A DNA stretch of 64,000 bases from Acestrorhynchus altus (GCA_034509495.1 CM067523.1:17431052-17495051), one strand, 5' to 3'. Shown: positions 12,040 to 24,390, counted from the stretch's first letter. Notes: generated from the sequence alone by a model not told the origin. Numbers and translations: made by a program.

Positions 12040-12230
12040 TGTACCGCACCATTTATTCACTTCTAACTCAATGTCATGGTCATGATTCAATCAACATTCA
12101 GTTATGTTTTGTAAAGTTGATCAGCATTGATATTGCAATGTTGTTCAATGTTGGTATCTATTTTATAACTATTTTCACATGTAACATTGTTTTCTAAGTG
12201 TTTTGATAACTTTTAAACTTTTTAACTTCA
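12040..12230. repeat. Dispersed AT-rich repeat shared with 26.8-27.0 kb
   Basis: 'atttattcacttctaactca', 'gtcatggtcatgattcaatc' and 'attgatattgcaatgttg' have close counterparts in 26850-26990. Family unknown. Confidence 0.55.
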
Positions 12231-12297
12231 TAAACCATTGTCTCAACGTATAATGGATCCATTATTGCGCTAATAAAAAAAAAATTCAATATTCAAT

Positions 12298-12740
12298 GGG
12301 ACCCGAGTGATGTAGCAGGTTAAGGCACTACCACTATGATCGTGGGGTTGCAGGTTCAATCCAGGTTCATGCTGCTTGCCATCGGCAGCCGAGATCCAGA
12401 AGGAGAGAAATTGGCTTGCTCTCCCTTGGGGGGGGTGGGTAGATGGTGCTCTTCCCACATCACATAAGTGTGCTGTTGGTCGACGCAGGCGTCTGCCGAC
12501 CATTGCATCAGATCTGGGGATCCGGCGTTCTCCTCCAAGTGCGATGGCTTCCCGGCAACAATGCAAATGGTAGCAGTTCGAAAAGAGGTGGTAGGCTATC
12601 ATTACATGACTTGGAGGAAACCTGGCACTGGGAGCAGGCACGCAACGTGGGAGACAACTTAGGGGGATGGGTAATTGGCACGTCTAAATTAGTAGGGGCG
12701 AAAATTGGAAAATAGCAAAAATTATAAAAATAAAAGAAAT
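12298..12740 (+). mobile_element. tRNA-derived SINE, near full length
   Basis: The head has an A-box-like 'tgtagcaggttaagg' (12311-12325) and a B-box-like 'ggttcaatcc' (12353-12362) at tRNA-like spacing, as expected for an internal pol III promoter. A unique body of about 350 bp follows, then an A-rich tail. Open frames across it are on both strands and have no protein signature. A second copy, deleted for the B box, lies at 6514-6830. Confidence 0.8.
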
Positions 12741-12744
12741 CAAT

Positions 12745-15700
12745 AATTAAAAAGGACCATTTTTCATCATTTACCACTATAGGTCAAGTTAGTGGTATGT
12801 TTTCATAGTGTCATGTACTTTTATTCACCCAAAAAAATAAAAACGTATTTAAAAGAGACACACATGCCAGATGTTATTATTTTCAGGAGATCCTAGACAC
12901 TCAAATTTGCATTCATTTGAGACGTAAGTATTAACAGAATATTTGACCATGTTTTGAAAAAATACTTGTGCCTACAACTTTTTATTTTTTATATGAGGAA
13001 TAAACACTTAAAACCCTGTCCTTTGTGTGAGTATAGACAGAGAGCAAACAGTCCCTTCCTTCTCCTTTTCATTCGTAACCCAAAATCTGTGTCAGGGATG
13101 TCATCAGCCCCGCCCCCTCTTGCTGATCATGTGAACAGAACAGTATCGGGTTTGATCTGGGTTGCACAACATTCCTCAAATATATGTTGAAGGCAGATGT
13201 AAAGTACAAGACATATATACATTTAAGTGCTGCATCATTTAAGGTGGAATGTGAAATGATAGACTGAAAACTGCTTTTCAAGGTCAGTTTTCACTGGCTA
13301 TTGACGGGACCTGTTCAGATTGAGTTGCAGACCAGTATAGACTTGAATTACACTGAGAATGTAAAAATGTTTCATACGCTCTGAGTGCTCTGAAATGGGT
13401 CTATGCCTACTCTATACATTACTCTCCAACTGACCATTTTTCCCCAGTAAATGCCTTGCAATCATTCCTTACAACACATTGACGTCTTTTAAATTAAAGC
13501 TGTCTATTAGCCTAAAGAGCACATGTTTATACAGATACAGAATGCAATAAAACACTGTATTGGTCCATGCAGATCAGATAGTAACTACAACAGACTTTGT
13601 TATGGCATTTGGTTTTGGTTCGCTACCAAAGGCCCACCACAACCCACAGTTTCAAAGTAGTTTTCCACATTCTCCCAAGACTCTAAATCCACAAATCCAT
13701 CACTTTTAAAATTCTCAAGTTTACAGGGATTGTCTGACTGCACAATTAACTCTCTCATAAAACCAAAGTACCACAATTATTAAAAAATTCCTTCTACCTC
13801 ACTCAGGAATGAAGCTGATTTGAGTACCAGAATAAATTACATTTTTACTACTCAACAGAATCATCTTAGCATGGGTCACGGGTTCTTCTGGCCTTTTGGA
13901 TTTGCACGTGGCTATGAGGTGAAAGCAATCTGTGTTGATCTCCTAATAATCAGTATGCCTCACCAGCAGAAGATTGAACTCTTCAGGGGCTCAGCCCTAG
14001 TCCAGCTCATTAATGCAGCCGTCCAGCCACATGCCTCGCAGACGGACGCCCGTGAGACAGAGCCACAGTTGTAAATGGAATAATTTAGATTTGACCTGAA
14101 GTCTGATCCCAGGTAATATGGACCAAGGCCACTGGGACTGGACTGATCTCAGCTGACAGGTCAGTGTGATGGACATTTCACAGTTATGCTAGTGGGCAAG
14201 AAAAGCATCATATGAGCAGATGCAGAGGCTTGTGGATATTTATTATTCAGTTTTATAAGCTCGCTGGACAAAAAACAGTCACCTTGCATGCTTAAGGTGG
14301 TAATAATTTCAGACTGCTGCAGATGGCGCTGCATGAAGATGATCTGGCTATAAATACATGTGGGGTGTGTGACGGTCTCCTCTCATAGATTGAGAAGGTG
14401 TGGTACATTGCAGTGAATGTTGAATGTGTGGATGGGTCACAAAGCAAATGTCAATGATTGGCTAAAAGGCCATAGTGTAAAGGAAGGAGCTGAATTTGTA
14501 GAGGTATGGAAGCGTAGACTCATACGGGTCATTAAGCAGGGGCAGAAATTCTAGCCTACTGGAGACACTTCTCAGAATTGCAGCCCAATTTTTATTTTAC
14601 TGTTTGAGTACCACACTGGTCTCTTTTGTACACAGAATCTGGCAGCTCTAGAAAGAAAATGGATTTAAAATATAAGCAAATTAGGAGATAGGATAGGAAA
14701 ACCCAGCCCGGGAGCGATTGTTGGGTTTTAATACCCTTATTGAACAAACACCTCACCCTGTCCCATTCAGGTTGACCACCAGATGTAGGTATTCTACAAT
14801 CTGTGACTCATCCAAATGCAAGGCAAGAAGCTTCCATCACTCCAGCTGCTAAAGCCCTGTGCTTTTTTCATGCTTGCTCATGTAGATGACATCCCTTTCC
14901 TGAAAATATACGGAGCGTAACTGAAGTGAAGCCACCTAGACCCATTTCCTATCATCACTCCCACAAACATTACAGTCTGTCTGATGCTTAACTACCCCTC
15001 ACTCTGTGGTCTTTGCAGCCAGGCTTGAAGATTGTGGTCATCATGTGGTTTGGGAGAGTGTTCTAGTGTGTCCACCACACAAGGGGCTCAGACAGAGCCA
15101 AACCGCCCAGTCATCACCCAAGCAACCGAGACATAACTGACAGGACCACACGGGCTAGAAAAGAAGAAGAGAATGAGGACAATCCTGCTCATCCTTTAAT
15201 CACCAGTGGGACAATGATGGTTCTCGCCTGCAGCAAGCTGGCCACATAACTTGGACTTGCCTCTGCCATATATCAATCAGTGTTTTTCTCCCTGACAACT
15301 GGATGTAGGGCAATAAACTGCATGTATGGAGGGACAGAATGGTGTAATTGACGAATGAGACACGCATCATGTGGACAACAACCGTTAGTCATTCATAGAA
15401 AACAGCAAAGCCCTCAATGGCTTCTTTCAGTGGACTCTCGGTGGAGGGAGAAGAAGAACATGACCACAGTGCCTCAAGGATATTTACGTAATGTTGACTG
15501 AGCAATGCGACAAGTGTTCTGTGGTTCTCGTACGTTCATGGCCATTTCCCTCTTCTTTGAAACTATTAATTGAGCAATTTGAAAGATGCACTTGTCTTTT
15601 TCTCGGTTGTCCATCTCCTCCTTCTCCTAACCTCCCCCCTCCCGAATAGATCCCACACACTCTTTCTCCCTCTCTTTCTCTCTTCTGGTGATAGTTTGAC

Positions 15701-16085
15701 AGCACAATAACAGCATTGTGAGGATACATGTCATAAACTGACTGTCTGTCTTACATCTTATCTTTCAAGCTGTCTGTGTTCTTTGAAGAGAAGGGCAGCT
15801 CAATCAGAGCGGACAGACAGCGCCACCTAGTGATCAACAATCAGTGACCCCCAATGTCTCTGCACAAGCCTTCACTCTCCAAGCAACAGCCAGCGGAGTA
15901 TTGATTTCATCTTTGACTTTTTTTTTTCCCCCAAATCCTTGATAAATCTTCAGGGAAGACTTTTCCTAATGCTGTGATTAATCCAGGAAGGCCCAACTGT
16001 GACCTCCTAATAAGGTCCACCATAAGATCTGTGAATAGAGCTTTAAGTACCAGGGTGTAGAATGTGGAACAGCCTATTCTGAACT
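12745..16085. other. Mostly unique intergenic DNA
   Basis: Apart from the inverted repeat copy at 13.1 kb this is low-repeat sequence. A plus frame at 13820-14074 (84 codons, ending PHASQTDARETEPQL) sits in a moderately GC-rich patch, but splice and start contexts do not support a gene. The patch could be conserved non-coding DNA. No RNA gene was recognised. Confidence 0.4.
13075..13135 (-). repeat. Dispersed repeat, inverted partner of 8.93 kb copy
   Basis: The reverse complement reads 'gatcagcaagaggggg' followed by 'cggggctgatgacatc', matching 8931-8992 with few differences. Confidence 0.65.
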
Positions 16086-16090
16086 GAAAG

Positions 16091-16145
<55 letters not shown>

Positions 16146-16160
16146 ATATATATATATATA
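16091..16160. repeat. (TA)n(TG)n(TA)n compound microsatellite
   Basis: TA run, then TG run, then TA run. A (GATT)n tract follows at 16300-16341. Confidence 0.95.
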
Positions 16161-16389
16161 ATTTTATTTTTATTTTTTTTTTACAGAAGAAATTGAAAAT
16201 TGCTTTGAGATATTCACAAAGTCATTCTTAATGTTTAGACACTCAACTTTCCTTAGAGTGATGGTGATTGGAATAAAAGGGAAAATTTATTTATTTATTT
16301 ATTGATTGCTTGATCGATCGATTGATTGATTGATTGATTGCTGTCCAGAACTTCTAATGAACCTACATGTCTTCTGGGTGAGGCTGAAA

Positions 16390-16720
16390 CATCTGTGAAC
16401 AGTCATTTTCTAGTCTTGCCACACATTCTCAATGTAATGTAGGTCTGGGCTTTTACTGGGCCATTCTAACATTAAACCATTCCATTGTAGTTCTGGCTGT
16501 ATGTTAAAGCAATTGTCCTGCTGGAAGGTGAACCTCAACTCCAGTCTCAAATCCATCATCTTTCCATCAACTCTGATGAGCTTCCCTGTCCTTGCTGAAG
16601 AAAAGCATAATGTTGCTGCCACTGCGTTTCACAGTGGGGATGGTGTGCTCAAGGAGATGTGCGGTGTTAGTTTTCCGCTACACATTGCATTTTGCATTTA
16701 GGCATTAATGCACCGCAATG
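16390..16720 (-). mobile_element. Tc1-like relic, first family, central fragment
   Basis: The minus frame reads SARTGKLIRVDGKMMD, LRFTFQQDNCFNIQPEL (second catalytic Asp region) and EWPSKSPDLHYIENVWQD (catalytic Glu region). The part between GKM and LRF and both element ends are lost. It is the same family as 335-1141 and 37.5-37.9 kb. Confidence 0.85.
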
Positions 16721-17132
16721 TATAGTGATCAAACAATGGATCCAAACAGACATGGAATGCTCATCATTCATTACCTTGTTCTTTTGAGGCAGACTGCAAT
16801 GACTGATCACACAGCGATGAGCTCACCAGCACAGCGAGGAGTTCAAAATCATGGTGTCTTAGACACAGATGAAACGGATGAGTGATGTTCCAACAATTAC
16901 TTGAAGACTCACTTTTTCCACTCAGACTCAAAAAAAAGCCAAAAAGTGAAACTAACATTTCAGTAATAATTAGAAGCAAAGCATCACAAGCAAAAGAAGT
17001 CCTTTGTTTGACTTCTTGAGTAAAAGTAAGAAAGTATCCAGCAAAAAGGCTACTTAAGTATCGAGTTACTTAATTCAGTCGTTTGAAAAGTCTTATTAAA
17101 ATAATACTCAAGACCAAAAGCATATTTACACT

Positions 17133-17590
17133 ACATGGACAAAAGTATTGGGATACCTGCTCATTTACTGTTTCTTCTCAAATCAATGGTATTAAAAAGA
17201 GTTTATCAGGCTTTTGTTGGTGTAACTGTCTCTGCTGTCCAGGGAACAGGTTCTGGAGCATTGTTGTGAGGATATGGTTTTATTCAGTGTGAAGAGGACA
17301 GCTCAGAATGTTGAATAATCACCTTCCCAGTGTGAATTGTGGACCTGCATACCCATGCTCTGCCAGATTTGCTGGCCCTGCAACATAAAAGAGGGGCCCC
17401 TAATGAACAGATCGATGCCAAGGGCTTTAAACCACTCTAGCTCACACCTGGCATTAGGCATGGTGCCAATAGGGTCAAGCTTGTTCATCTGTTTCAGAGA
17501 GTCCTTTCTACTGGCAGTACTTCTCTACAGGGACTAAACATCCAGCGTGTGCATTTGCACATGTGTGTCAGCAATGGGTACAATTGTACC
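17133..17590 (-). mobile_element. Family A non-autonomous DNA element, copy 2
   Basis: It opens with the terminal motif 'atggacaaaagtattggga' and runs in reverse relative to the 22.7 kb copy, through 'gcagtacttctctacaggga' to 'gtgcatttgcacatgtgtgt'. This is one of the longer copies. Confidence 0.75.
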
Positions 17591-17639
17591 CATTGCTGTA
17601 CTAGTGTTTTGTTTTGTGTTTTGTTTTGTTTTGTTATTA

Positions 17640-18020
17640 CAGTAAGGGTTTCCTCTTTGGACACCTCCCATTACACCTCAAACTTCTTTAGTCTCTTCAT
17701 GATGGTAGCTGCTGGAATTGGCATCAACTGTGGCAAGAGCAACCTTTAGCTCCATTGGTGACATGTTAGGATAGTTGGAGACCTCTTTACGGAACTTGCA
17801 GTCTGCTCTTGGGCTGAACTTGCTAGACCGGACTGACCTGGCCATGTCCTTCTTTGGATTTTGCCATGGTGATATCTCTCACTTCAACAATCAAGTGGAA
17901 ACGAAACTAATGTCTGAGGTTTAAATAAGACTGCCTCCTCCAGTGTTGACTTTAATGATGGCCTAATCATTTACAGCTGATGTCCTGCACCTGGTTCTAC
18001 TTTTAAGTGTTTTAATTAGC
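17640..18020 (-). mobile_element. Tc1-like relic, fourth family, N-terminal fragment
   Basis: The reverse complement contains 'ggacatggccaggtcagtcc' followed by 'agcaagttcagcccaagagc' and 'accatcatgaagagactaaa', the same linker and second HTH block seen at 11.6 and 61.8 kb. Stops and frameshifts are present and the catalytic core is absent. Confidence 0.72.
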
Positions 18021-18029
18021 AATTAATGT

Positions 18030-19195
18030 GGGCGTGACCTATTTTTTTTCTTCACAAGAAAATTGCATTTCTAATAATTCAGTTTTGCAAATGATATCAA
18101 AGGACTTTTTTTCAGTTTACATCCGTCAATTTTGTCTAAATCAGGTATCACATATGTTTAAATATGTTGTAAATGACTTCGATCAGAGTGAGGTATAGAA
18201 ATCTGATTAAGAAATCCAATAAAAGAGCTACATTTTGTCTTAGCACTCAGATTTATTAGTGCATGTATATTACTTACTCTGATTTCTTTCCATTTTCTCA
18301 GTCTTCACATGCACAGGTCCTGAAAAATTGCATTTTATTTCAGATGAGCATAAAGCACACACCAGAGGGGGATGAGGGGGGAGGGGGGACTCTGCCTTCC
18401 TCTCCCCTCATTCACATTCTTCTGTGATATTGGCATTTTTTTCTGATTATAGTGCATGTAAACATGTGGGTTGGGTCTCTGATCTTTGGAAGATTTGATT
18501 TTCTGCAGTTATTAGATCACTGAGTGGATCTAAACTCACTCAGTGATGTGAGGGGCACCAGCCAAAATCTTACCCAGGGCACCGTATTGGTGAGAGCTGT
18601 CCACATTCATAATGTTTTAATGTGAAATATGTTATAAATGACAATGTAGGGGATGTATTTTGTATTCTGAAAGGAACCCTTTCAGCACCGTGGGGGTAAA
18701 GGGACTGTATTCATCTGTAATGAATTCCCATGCCCCTGGCCTCTAAAAATACAAATCAAATGAAAATCAGAAGCTCTAATAGCCTGGAGACAGCAGTGAT
18801 TCCTGTCTTATCAGCCGTCTGCCGCTCTGGGCCAGGGCGGAAGAAGTTATTCGGCACACTCCGGATGGATGAGGTGGAGAGAAGTGGGATGAGTCAACCT
18901 TGGCGAGGCTGGAGCTGGATAACGAGGATTAAATGACGGAGGGGTGGAGTGGGGGGATTTGTCTGACGCTCACAGCATGACGTGCTAGAAGGGGTTTTAT
19001 TTCCCGATCTGATTACTGTCGATCGGAGCCAGACGGCAGAGAGAGAGAGTGAGAAAGAGATATGACAGACTGCTCTGTGATCACATTTTAGCTATAGGCC
19101 GTACTTGCGATAGGTTTGCTGTTATCAGGTTGATTTGTGATGTTGACTGTGTTCACTGTTTTTGTGTGCATGTGAGAGATGAGAGGAGAGAGTGA
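18030..19195. other. Intergenic, largely unique
   Basis: A C/G-richer patch at 18730-18990 has a 68-codon frame without recognisable domain. The segment at 18180-18480 has weak resemblance to the 52.3 kb MITE ('gcatgtaaacatg'). No gene was recognised. Confidence 0.4.
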
Positions 19196-19197
19196 GA

Positions 19198-19198
19198 A

Positions 19199-19258
<60 letters not shown>
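19198..19258. repeat. (GA)n microsatellite
   Basis: About 25 GA units with a single interruption near the end. Confidence 0.97.
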
Positions 19259-19263
19259 CGAGA

Positions 19264-19850
19264 GATGGGAAATACACTGATGGGCCAAAAGTCCTGGGAA
19301 CCCCAAACCTGTTAGTGAGGTGTTATCTTGTTAGTGAGGCTGAAAGCTGGCCAGCGTTCTCTTGACAAGGCAACATCAGAGTTTGAATGATGGCATGGTA
19401 TGGTGGTGAGTGCTGGTGAGTGCAGATGTTTACCATTCCAGAAGATCACCGACACCATCCACAAAGAAGGTCAGTCACATTAGGCCATTACTGGCAGTAA
19501 CAAAGCATATTAATGGAACGTTGACTGGAAAGGGAAAATGTGGTAGGATAAGGTGCATGAGCAACAAGGCTGACCACAGCCTGGAGAGAACTGTCTAGAA
19601 AAGTGGATCCAAGAACTTAGGAGAGCTTAACAGGGAGCCCCTGCTGAAGAAGAGACAGGTTCAGAAACATCTTACCTGAACTAAGGAGAAAAAGAACTGA
19701 ACTGTTGCTCAGTGCTCCAAAGTCCTCATTTCAGATGAAAGTAAAATCTACATTTTATTTGGAAATCAGTCCTGGAATCTAAACTCAAGCTACTAGAGTC
19801 TGAGGGAAGAGTGGAGAGGGACAGAAGTGTGGGTTTTGGGGGTCATATAA
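19264..19850 (+). mobile_element. Tc1-like transposon relic, fifth family
   Basis: It begins 'atacactgatgggccaaaag', a Tc1-type end. Decayed transposase follows, with pieces such as 'gtcctcatttcagatgaaag' (VLISDES-like, first catalytic Asp) and 'cagtcctggaatctaaactc'. Frames are broken. The downstream catalytic half is missing. It lies about 160 bp before another relic of a different family in the same orientation. Confidence 0.65.
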
Positions 19851-20009
19851 ATCATGAAATACATAAAAAATGGTAATGTTTTACTTTACATGTAATCAGT
19901 ATAGAATATAATTTTTTTGAATTCTAATTGTTTGAGACACGGTGTACATGCACTCATTGACAAAAAAAACAACAACAACTACTACATCCTGATAGAATTG
20001 CTGCACAAC

Positions 20010-20578
20010 TCTTAAGTCTGAGTTAGATATGTAAATTATTAAAGGTGTGGTCTGATTAGACACTGGGTTTTGGGACAAGACGGCCTAAAATGTTCCCCCA
20101 TTGCCCTATAAAAAGACTCTCAGAGGCTTCTTTTGGGTAGTGTACACTGTTAAAGCACAAAATCCATGAGGAAGATTTGGAAGTTCTTCAGTCTGAAAGT
20201 GTGGAAGAAAGACCTGCTAGATATGCCTCTGCGATGCACTTGAAGACATTTTTGCCTTTGCTGTGAAGCAACACACTGTCCCAACTGCTGGTGTGACGAT
20301 CTGTGGAGCCATCGCACCCGACAGTCACCTCTTGTGAGGGACACTTATAGGTCAGCGATATGTGCAGAACATCCTGTGGACACGTGTCACCTCTCATGGA
20401 CTTCCAACTACCATTTTTCAGCAGGATAACGCTCCTCACAGTAAGGGTTTCTTAGGAATGTCTCCACAAGGATGCAATACTTTTTTTTTCCTGCCTGCTC
20501 ACCAGATTTATCACCAATTGATACCAGTTTCAGGAACCTATGAGTGTGCAAGATCTACAGGCCCAGCTGCAACATCTC

Positions 20579-20580
<2 letters not shown>
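20010..20580 (+). mobile_element. Tc1/mariner-like relic, third family, longest copy
   Basis: The leader ('aggtgtggtctgattaga') is followed by transposase pieces: GVTICGAIAPDSHL, then GQRYVQNIL in another frame, then LPTTIFQQDNAPHSK with the second catalytic Asp, then 'gatctacaggcccagctgca' of the C-terminus. At least two frameshifts and a large deletion after the QDN block make it inactive. A TA microsatellite truncates the 3' side. Confidence 0.85.

Positions 20581-20623
<43 letters not shown>
20580..20623. repeat. (TG)n(TA)n microsatellite
   Basis: Short TG run followed by about 18 TA units. Confidence 0.95.
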
Positions 20624-20627
<4 letters not shown>

Positions 20628-20629
20628 AA

Positions 20630-21640
20630 TAAAAACATTTTTATGTTTTTTGGTTTTTTTTTAATATATAAAACATTGTTGTTGGAATGTTCCAATTTTT
20701 CTATGCGGGGATGTAATGATATGTGTATGTGTAAGTGATAAATGAATGTATTGAGTTTTCTCTTATTTAAACAATAACACAATAAGAGTGAAAAACAGAA
20801 GAGACAGAAAGACGGAGATAAAGAGAGTAAAAAGAGAGAACGATGCCTGAAAACAGAGGAGGGGTGGAAAGGAAGAGGAGAAAACAGAGAGATGTCTGTG
20901 TGTCTCAGAGAGGCTGGAGTGTGTGTAATGTTCTGTGATGAGGCTTAGACCGATCCTGGCAGCCAGTTTGGGCTCGGCCTCCTCTCGCTGCAGCAGCTGA
21001 CATGTGAAAGCGCTCTGAACAAATCCCAAATTTGTGATGATTGCTGGTTGGCGGTGGCCGGCACAGTGTGTAGTGGTTTGTGGTTGGGTGTGGTTAGGGT
21101 CTGGGCGTGCTGCCAGGGCAGCAGGGTGCTGTCGCACTGGGATGAGTAAAGCCGTGGGGACAGTAATTAGTGTGGCTAGCGTTCCTGGAGTCATCTTGGT
21201 TCATTGTGTGTGCTGGGGTTTTAACCGCGGGGCTTGTATTTTTTAACTTTGTGGTAGTAAAAAATAATACTACTCAGAGCTGTCATATCTTCATCAAGAG
21301 CTTTGTCTGTGTGTGTGTGTGTGTATCTGTGTGTGTGTGTTATATTCAGTTTCAGATTGTTTCTAAAATTGCTTTGTTAAAATGAATTTGTGTGCAAATG
21401 ACAATAAAATATAAACACCGTAAAATTTCCTCTTTAGGCCTTCAGACCTGGATTATTCACGAGGGAAAAAGCATTTTCAGGATTCCTCTGTGACCATGAG
21501 CCTGGGATTCTGTACACATTTATAAAAAGAACAGGTTGAATTGTCATATTTACATATGTCTTACTGAAGTTTAATGAAATGCTTACTGTTTCTTGCTCAT
21601 GGGTTGTTAATCAGCAAGTGCTACTAATGTAAAAGAATCA
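20630..21640. other. Intergenic, no gene recognised
   Basis: A 143-codon minus frame (20763-21194) is dominated by Ser/Phe/Leu from a purine-rich complement and has no domain. It is most likely chance. Short GT tracts lie at 21306-21340. Confidence 0.4.
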
Positions 21641-21649
21641 CTATGTGTG

Positions 21650-22093
21650 CCATATATGTTCATACTTGGGGATTGAAGATATAAAATGTATGGGTTACAT
21701 ATTTATTGGTCTAATATTTACATATATGTCACATAAGTGTTGCCATACAATCACATATAAGGATAAATATGACACCCATTTATTCTTCCAAATAGAATTT
21801 TGTTTGTAGCATCTTTAAATTTTGGTTACCATTTACCAAAATGCTATACTTTCACAAATTCTGCACATCATGTGTATAACTTTTTTAATGGGTCATAAAT
21901 TCAGCTTTATAGTTAGGAATTCTGACATTTGAAATTTGCATAGAGATCCTTTCCTTATTTTCAAAAACCGTGTAGCACATTCATGCAAAATATACACTAA
22001 TCTTAAAAAAATGCCTTTCAGGGATCAGTTCATTTTTTATTCACCTTTGTGAGGAAAGCAGAGCAGAGGTGCCCAAACTTTTGCATGCCACTG
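21650..22093 (-). mobile_element. Non-autonomous Tc1-type element, family C, copy 1
   Basis: The right end 'cccaaacttttgcatgccac' followed by 'tgta' reads, in reverse, as a typical Tc1-type terminus beginning CAGTGGCATGC. The AT-rich interior ('cacatataaggataaatatg') resembles 44.91-45.38 kb. The left boundary is uncertain and no transposase is seen. Confidence 0.5.
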
Positions 22094-22534
22094 TAAATTC
22101 ATGCTCATATAGACTGTAACTCAGCTAATTTACACATATATTCTTTATTGATGAAAAGAAACCTCTTTAGTAATTTTGTAAAGTGATCTTTGACCTTGTT
22201 ATGCTGATATTAATAAAAAAATAAATAAAAATAATAATAATAATAATACATTTTATTTATATAGCCTTTTCAAGACACTCAAAGATGCGTTACATACACT
22301 ACGGATAAAAAACAAAAATAAAAATAAAATTAGAACTAAAACCATAAAACAGTGAGAATCACAATGCAAAATTTAAATAAAAGAAAAGAGAAAGGATGAT
22401 AGGAAGGTGGGAAGAGCAAGAAAACGATCAACAAGTTTACATTAACAGAACACAATAAAAATGATCATATTACAAATTAAAAGCAGATCTGAAAAGATGG
22501 GTTTTAAGCAGTGACTTTTGAAATGCTGAAATAG

Positions 22535-22690
22535 CCCCTGGACATCCTGCCAATCCATCGCAGGGAACCACACACCAGCAGACACACACTCACTCCCAGG
22601 AGTGATTTACAATTCAAGTACCATGTGAGCAGGGATGGAACCCACAACCCCAGGCCCCCACAGCTGTGTGACACACTCCCTGTGGCACCA
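22535..22690 (-). mobile_element. tRNA-derived SINE fragment, minus strand
   Basis: 'tgccaatccatcgcagggaa' and 'gatggaacccacaacccca' are reverse complements of a common fish SINE: tRNA-like B-box region near 22640, core to the left. Head and tail are both truncated. Family A begins directly beside it. Confidence 0.55.
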
Positions 22691-22691
22691 C

Positions 22692-23030
22692 TTACACTAT
22701 ATGTCCAAATGTTTGTGGACACCCTTTCTAATTCAGCATGCAGCTACTTTAGGTTGCATCCATTGCTGATACCGATGTGCAAATGCACACACAGCTTGTC
22801 TAATCCCTGAAGAGAAGTATTGCCAATAGAATATGACTATTCTATTGGTGCAAGGTGTGGGCTAAAGGAGTATAAAGCCCCCCATCATTGATCTGTGGAG
22901 CATTGGAACTGTGTTCTCTGGAATGATGGAGCTTCATCCAGTACTTTTGGATGGAATGAGTTGGGGATTTGGGGTCTTGGTGGGGTGTTGATAGTCCAAC
23001 ATCCTGAACAATGCTGCTCCAAAAACTAGT
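22692..23030 (+). mobile_element. Family A non-autonomous DNA element, copy 3
   Basis: It begins 'acactatatgtccaaatgtt', close to the inverted form of the other end at 17.13 kb, and runs through 'cagagaag'-type and 'tataaagccccccatc' blocks to 'ccaacatcctgaacaatgct'. The 3' end is lost. Confidence 0.78.
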
Positions 23031-23377
23031 AGTGAAAATATCTCAGTTAAATCTCCATGAACGTGTTATTTACTTAAGTGATGCTCCTTAAATGCACTGT
23101 GTGTGCTGGAGCCATTACAAGATTAACACACCTCAGCACCAAAATCACAGAGCAATGCAAGCATCTCCTTCATCCACTACAGGTCGCTGTTTCCACCTGT
23201 TGTCTGTTTGTCTAAAGCAGAGGATTCAGTTCTCTGTTAGCCTGCATTATGTAACCCCACCAGCAGGTGATAGTACAAGCCCTATTGAAGCCACCAGCTC
23301 CTCTGATAATGAGCCTTCCCTGAAACCAAACTCAATATGGGCATCTGCCCACTGGATGGCAGCATTGATCTGTCATC

Positions 23378-23412
<35 letters not shown>

Positions 23413-23689
23413 AGTGTGTGGTTTTTCCATTATTTAGCTGAAGTCTGTTAACTAAATATCAAATCAGATTAGAGTTACGGGGTATAAAACGATGTGACTG
23501 TTACGCTCAGGCCTGAGTCATGGCTGCATTTATTTCCAGGCTAGAAATTCAACTTCTGTGACTTAGTTTGTTACCTTTGACATTGATGTCTGCAGTATTG
23601 ATTATATTAAATATAGTACGTAACACTTTATTTAATTCACTTTATTTTACCAAACACTTTTTTAATAACATACACTTTTAACAGAGCAT

Positions 23690-24390
23690 CAGCAACATAT
23701 GCTGGGGGGGCAGCATATCCAAGAAGGACACACACAGGCTGGACAAGCTGATCAGGTGGGCTGGGTCTGAGGTTGGCACAAAGCTGGACTTTCTGGTGTC
23801 GGTGGCAGAGAAAAGGACTCTGAAGAAGCTACTGGACATACTGGACAATGCCAGTCACACTCTGCACACTGTCCTCGGCCACCAGAGGAGCCTGTTCAGT
23901 GAGAGACTGCTGCTTCCCAAGTGCAGGACCAATAGACTTAAAAACTCTTTTGTCCCGCACGCCATCAGACTGTACACCTCCTCTCTGGGGGGGAGGAGGG
24001 GTAACAGGAGGAGGGGGAACGAGTAGGAACGACCAGTAACTCACTCACAACCCACAACCACAACACACCTGGACTTGGTGCAATAAACAAAGTGCAATAA
24101 TAACAATCCAATACACAGTTTCAAGTGCAATAACAATAATAATGTGCAATAACCCGTTCGACTGGACTCTTTTTCTTTTTCTCTTTTTCTCAGGCACTAC
24201 TTATATATATTGTACGTTGTAATATAGTCTCTATATTATATATTCTTTATATTTATATAGTGTTTCCTTACTAAATTATCTCGTTCTACCTTTCTGTACT
24301 GTACTTATGTTGCGGCTGGAACCTTAATTTCCCTGAGGGAACCCTCCCAAGGGATCAATAAAGTTCTATCCTATCCTATCCGATCCATAT
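23690..24390 (+). mobile_element. LINE (non-LTR retrotransposon) 3' end
   Basis: The plus frame reads 'CWGGSISKKDTHRLDKLIRW', then VSVAEKRTLKKLLDILDN, then HTLHTVLGHQRSLFSERLLL and PKCRTNRLKNSFVPHAIRLY, the conserved C-terminal tail of LINE ORF2 after the reverse transcriptase. A stop is followed by a 3' UTR and a terminal (TATCC)n tail near 24370-24385, as left by target-primed reverse transcription. It is 5' truncated, as most LINE copies are. Confidence 0.88.

Noticed and set aside
12356..12777. Several 60-123 codon frames on both strands
   Set aside because: They lie within a tRNA-derived SINE, which is non-coding.
20763..21194. 143-codon minus frame
   Set aside because: No domain; biased Ser/Phe/Leu composition from purine-rich complement; no splice or promoter support.
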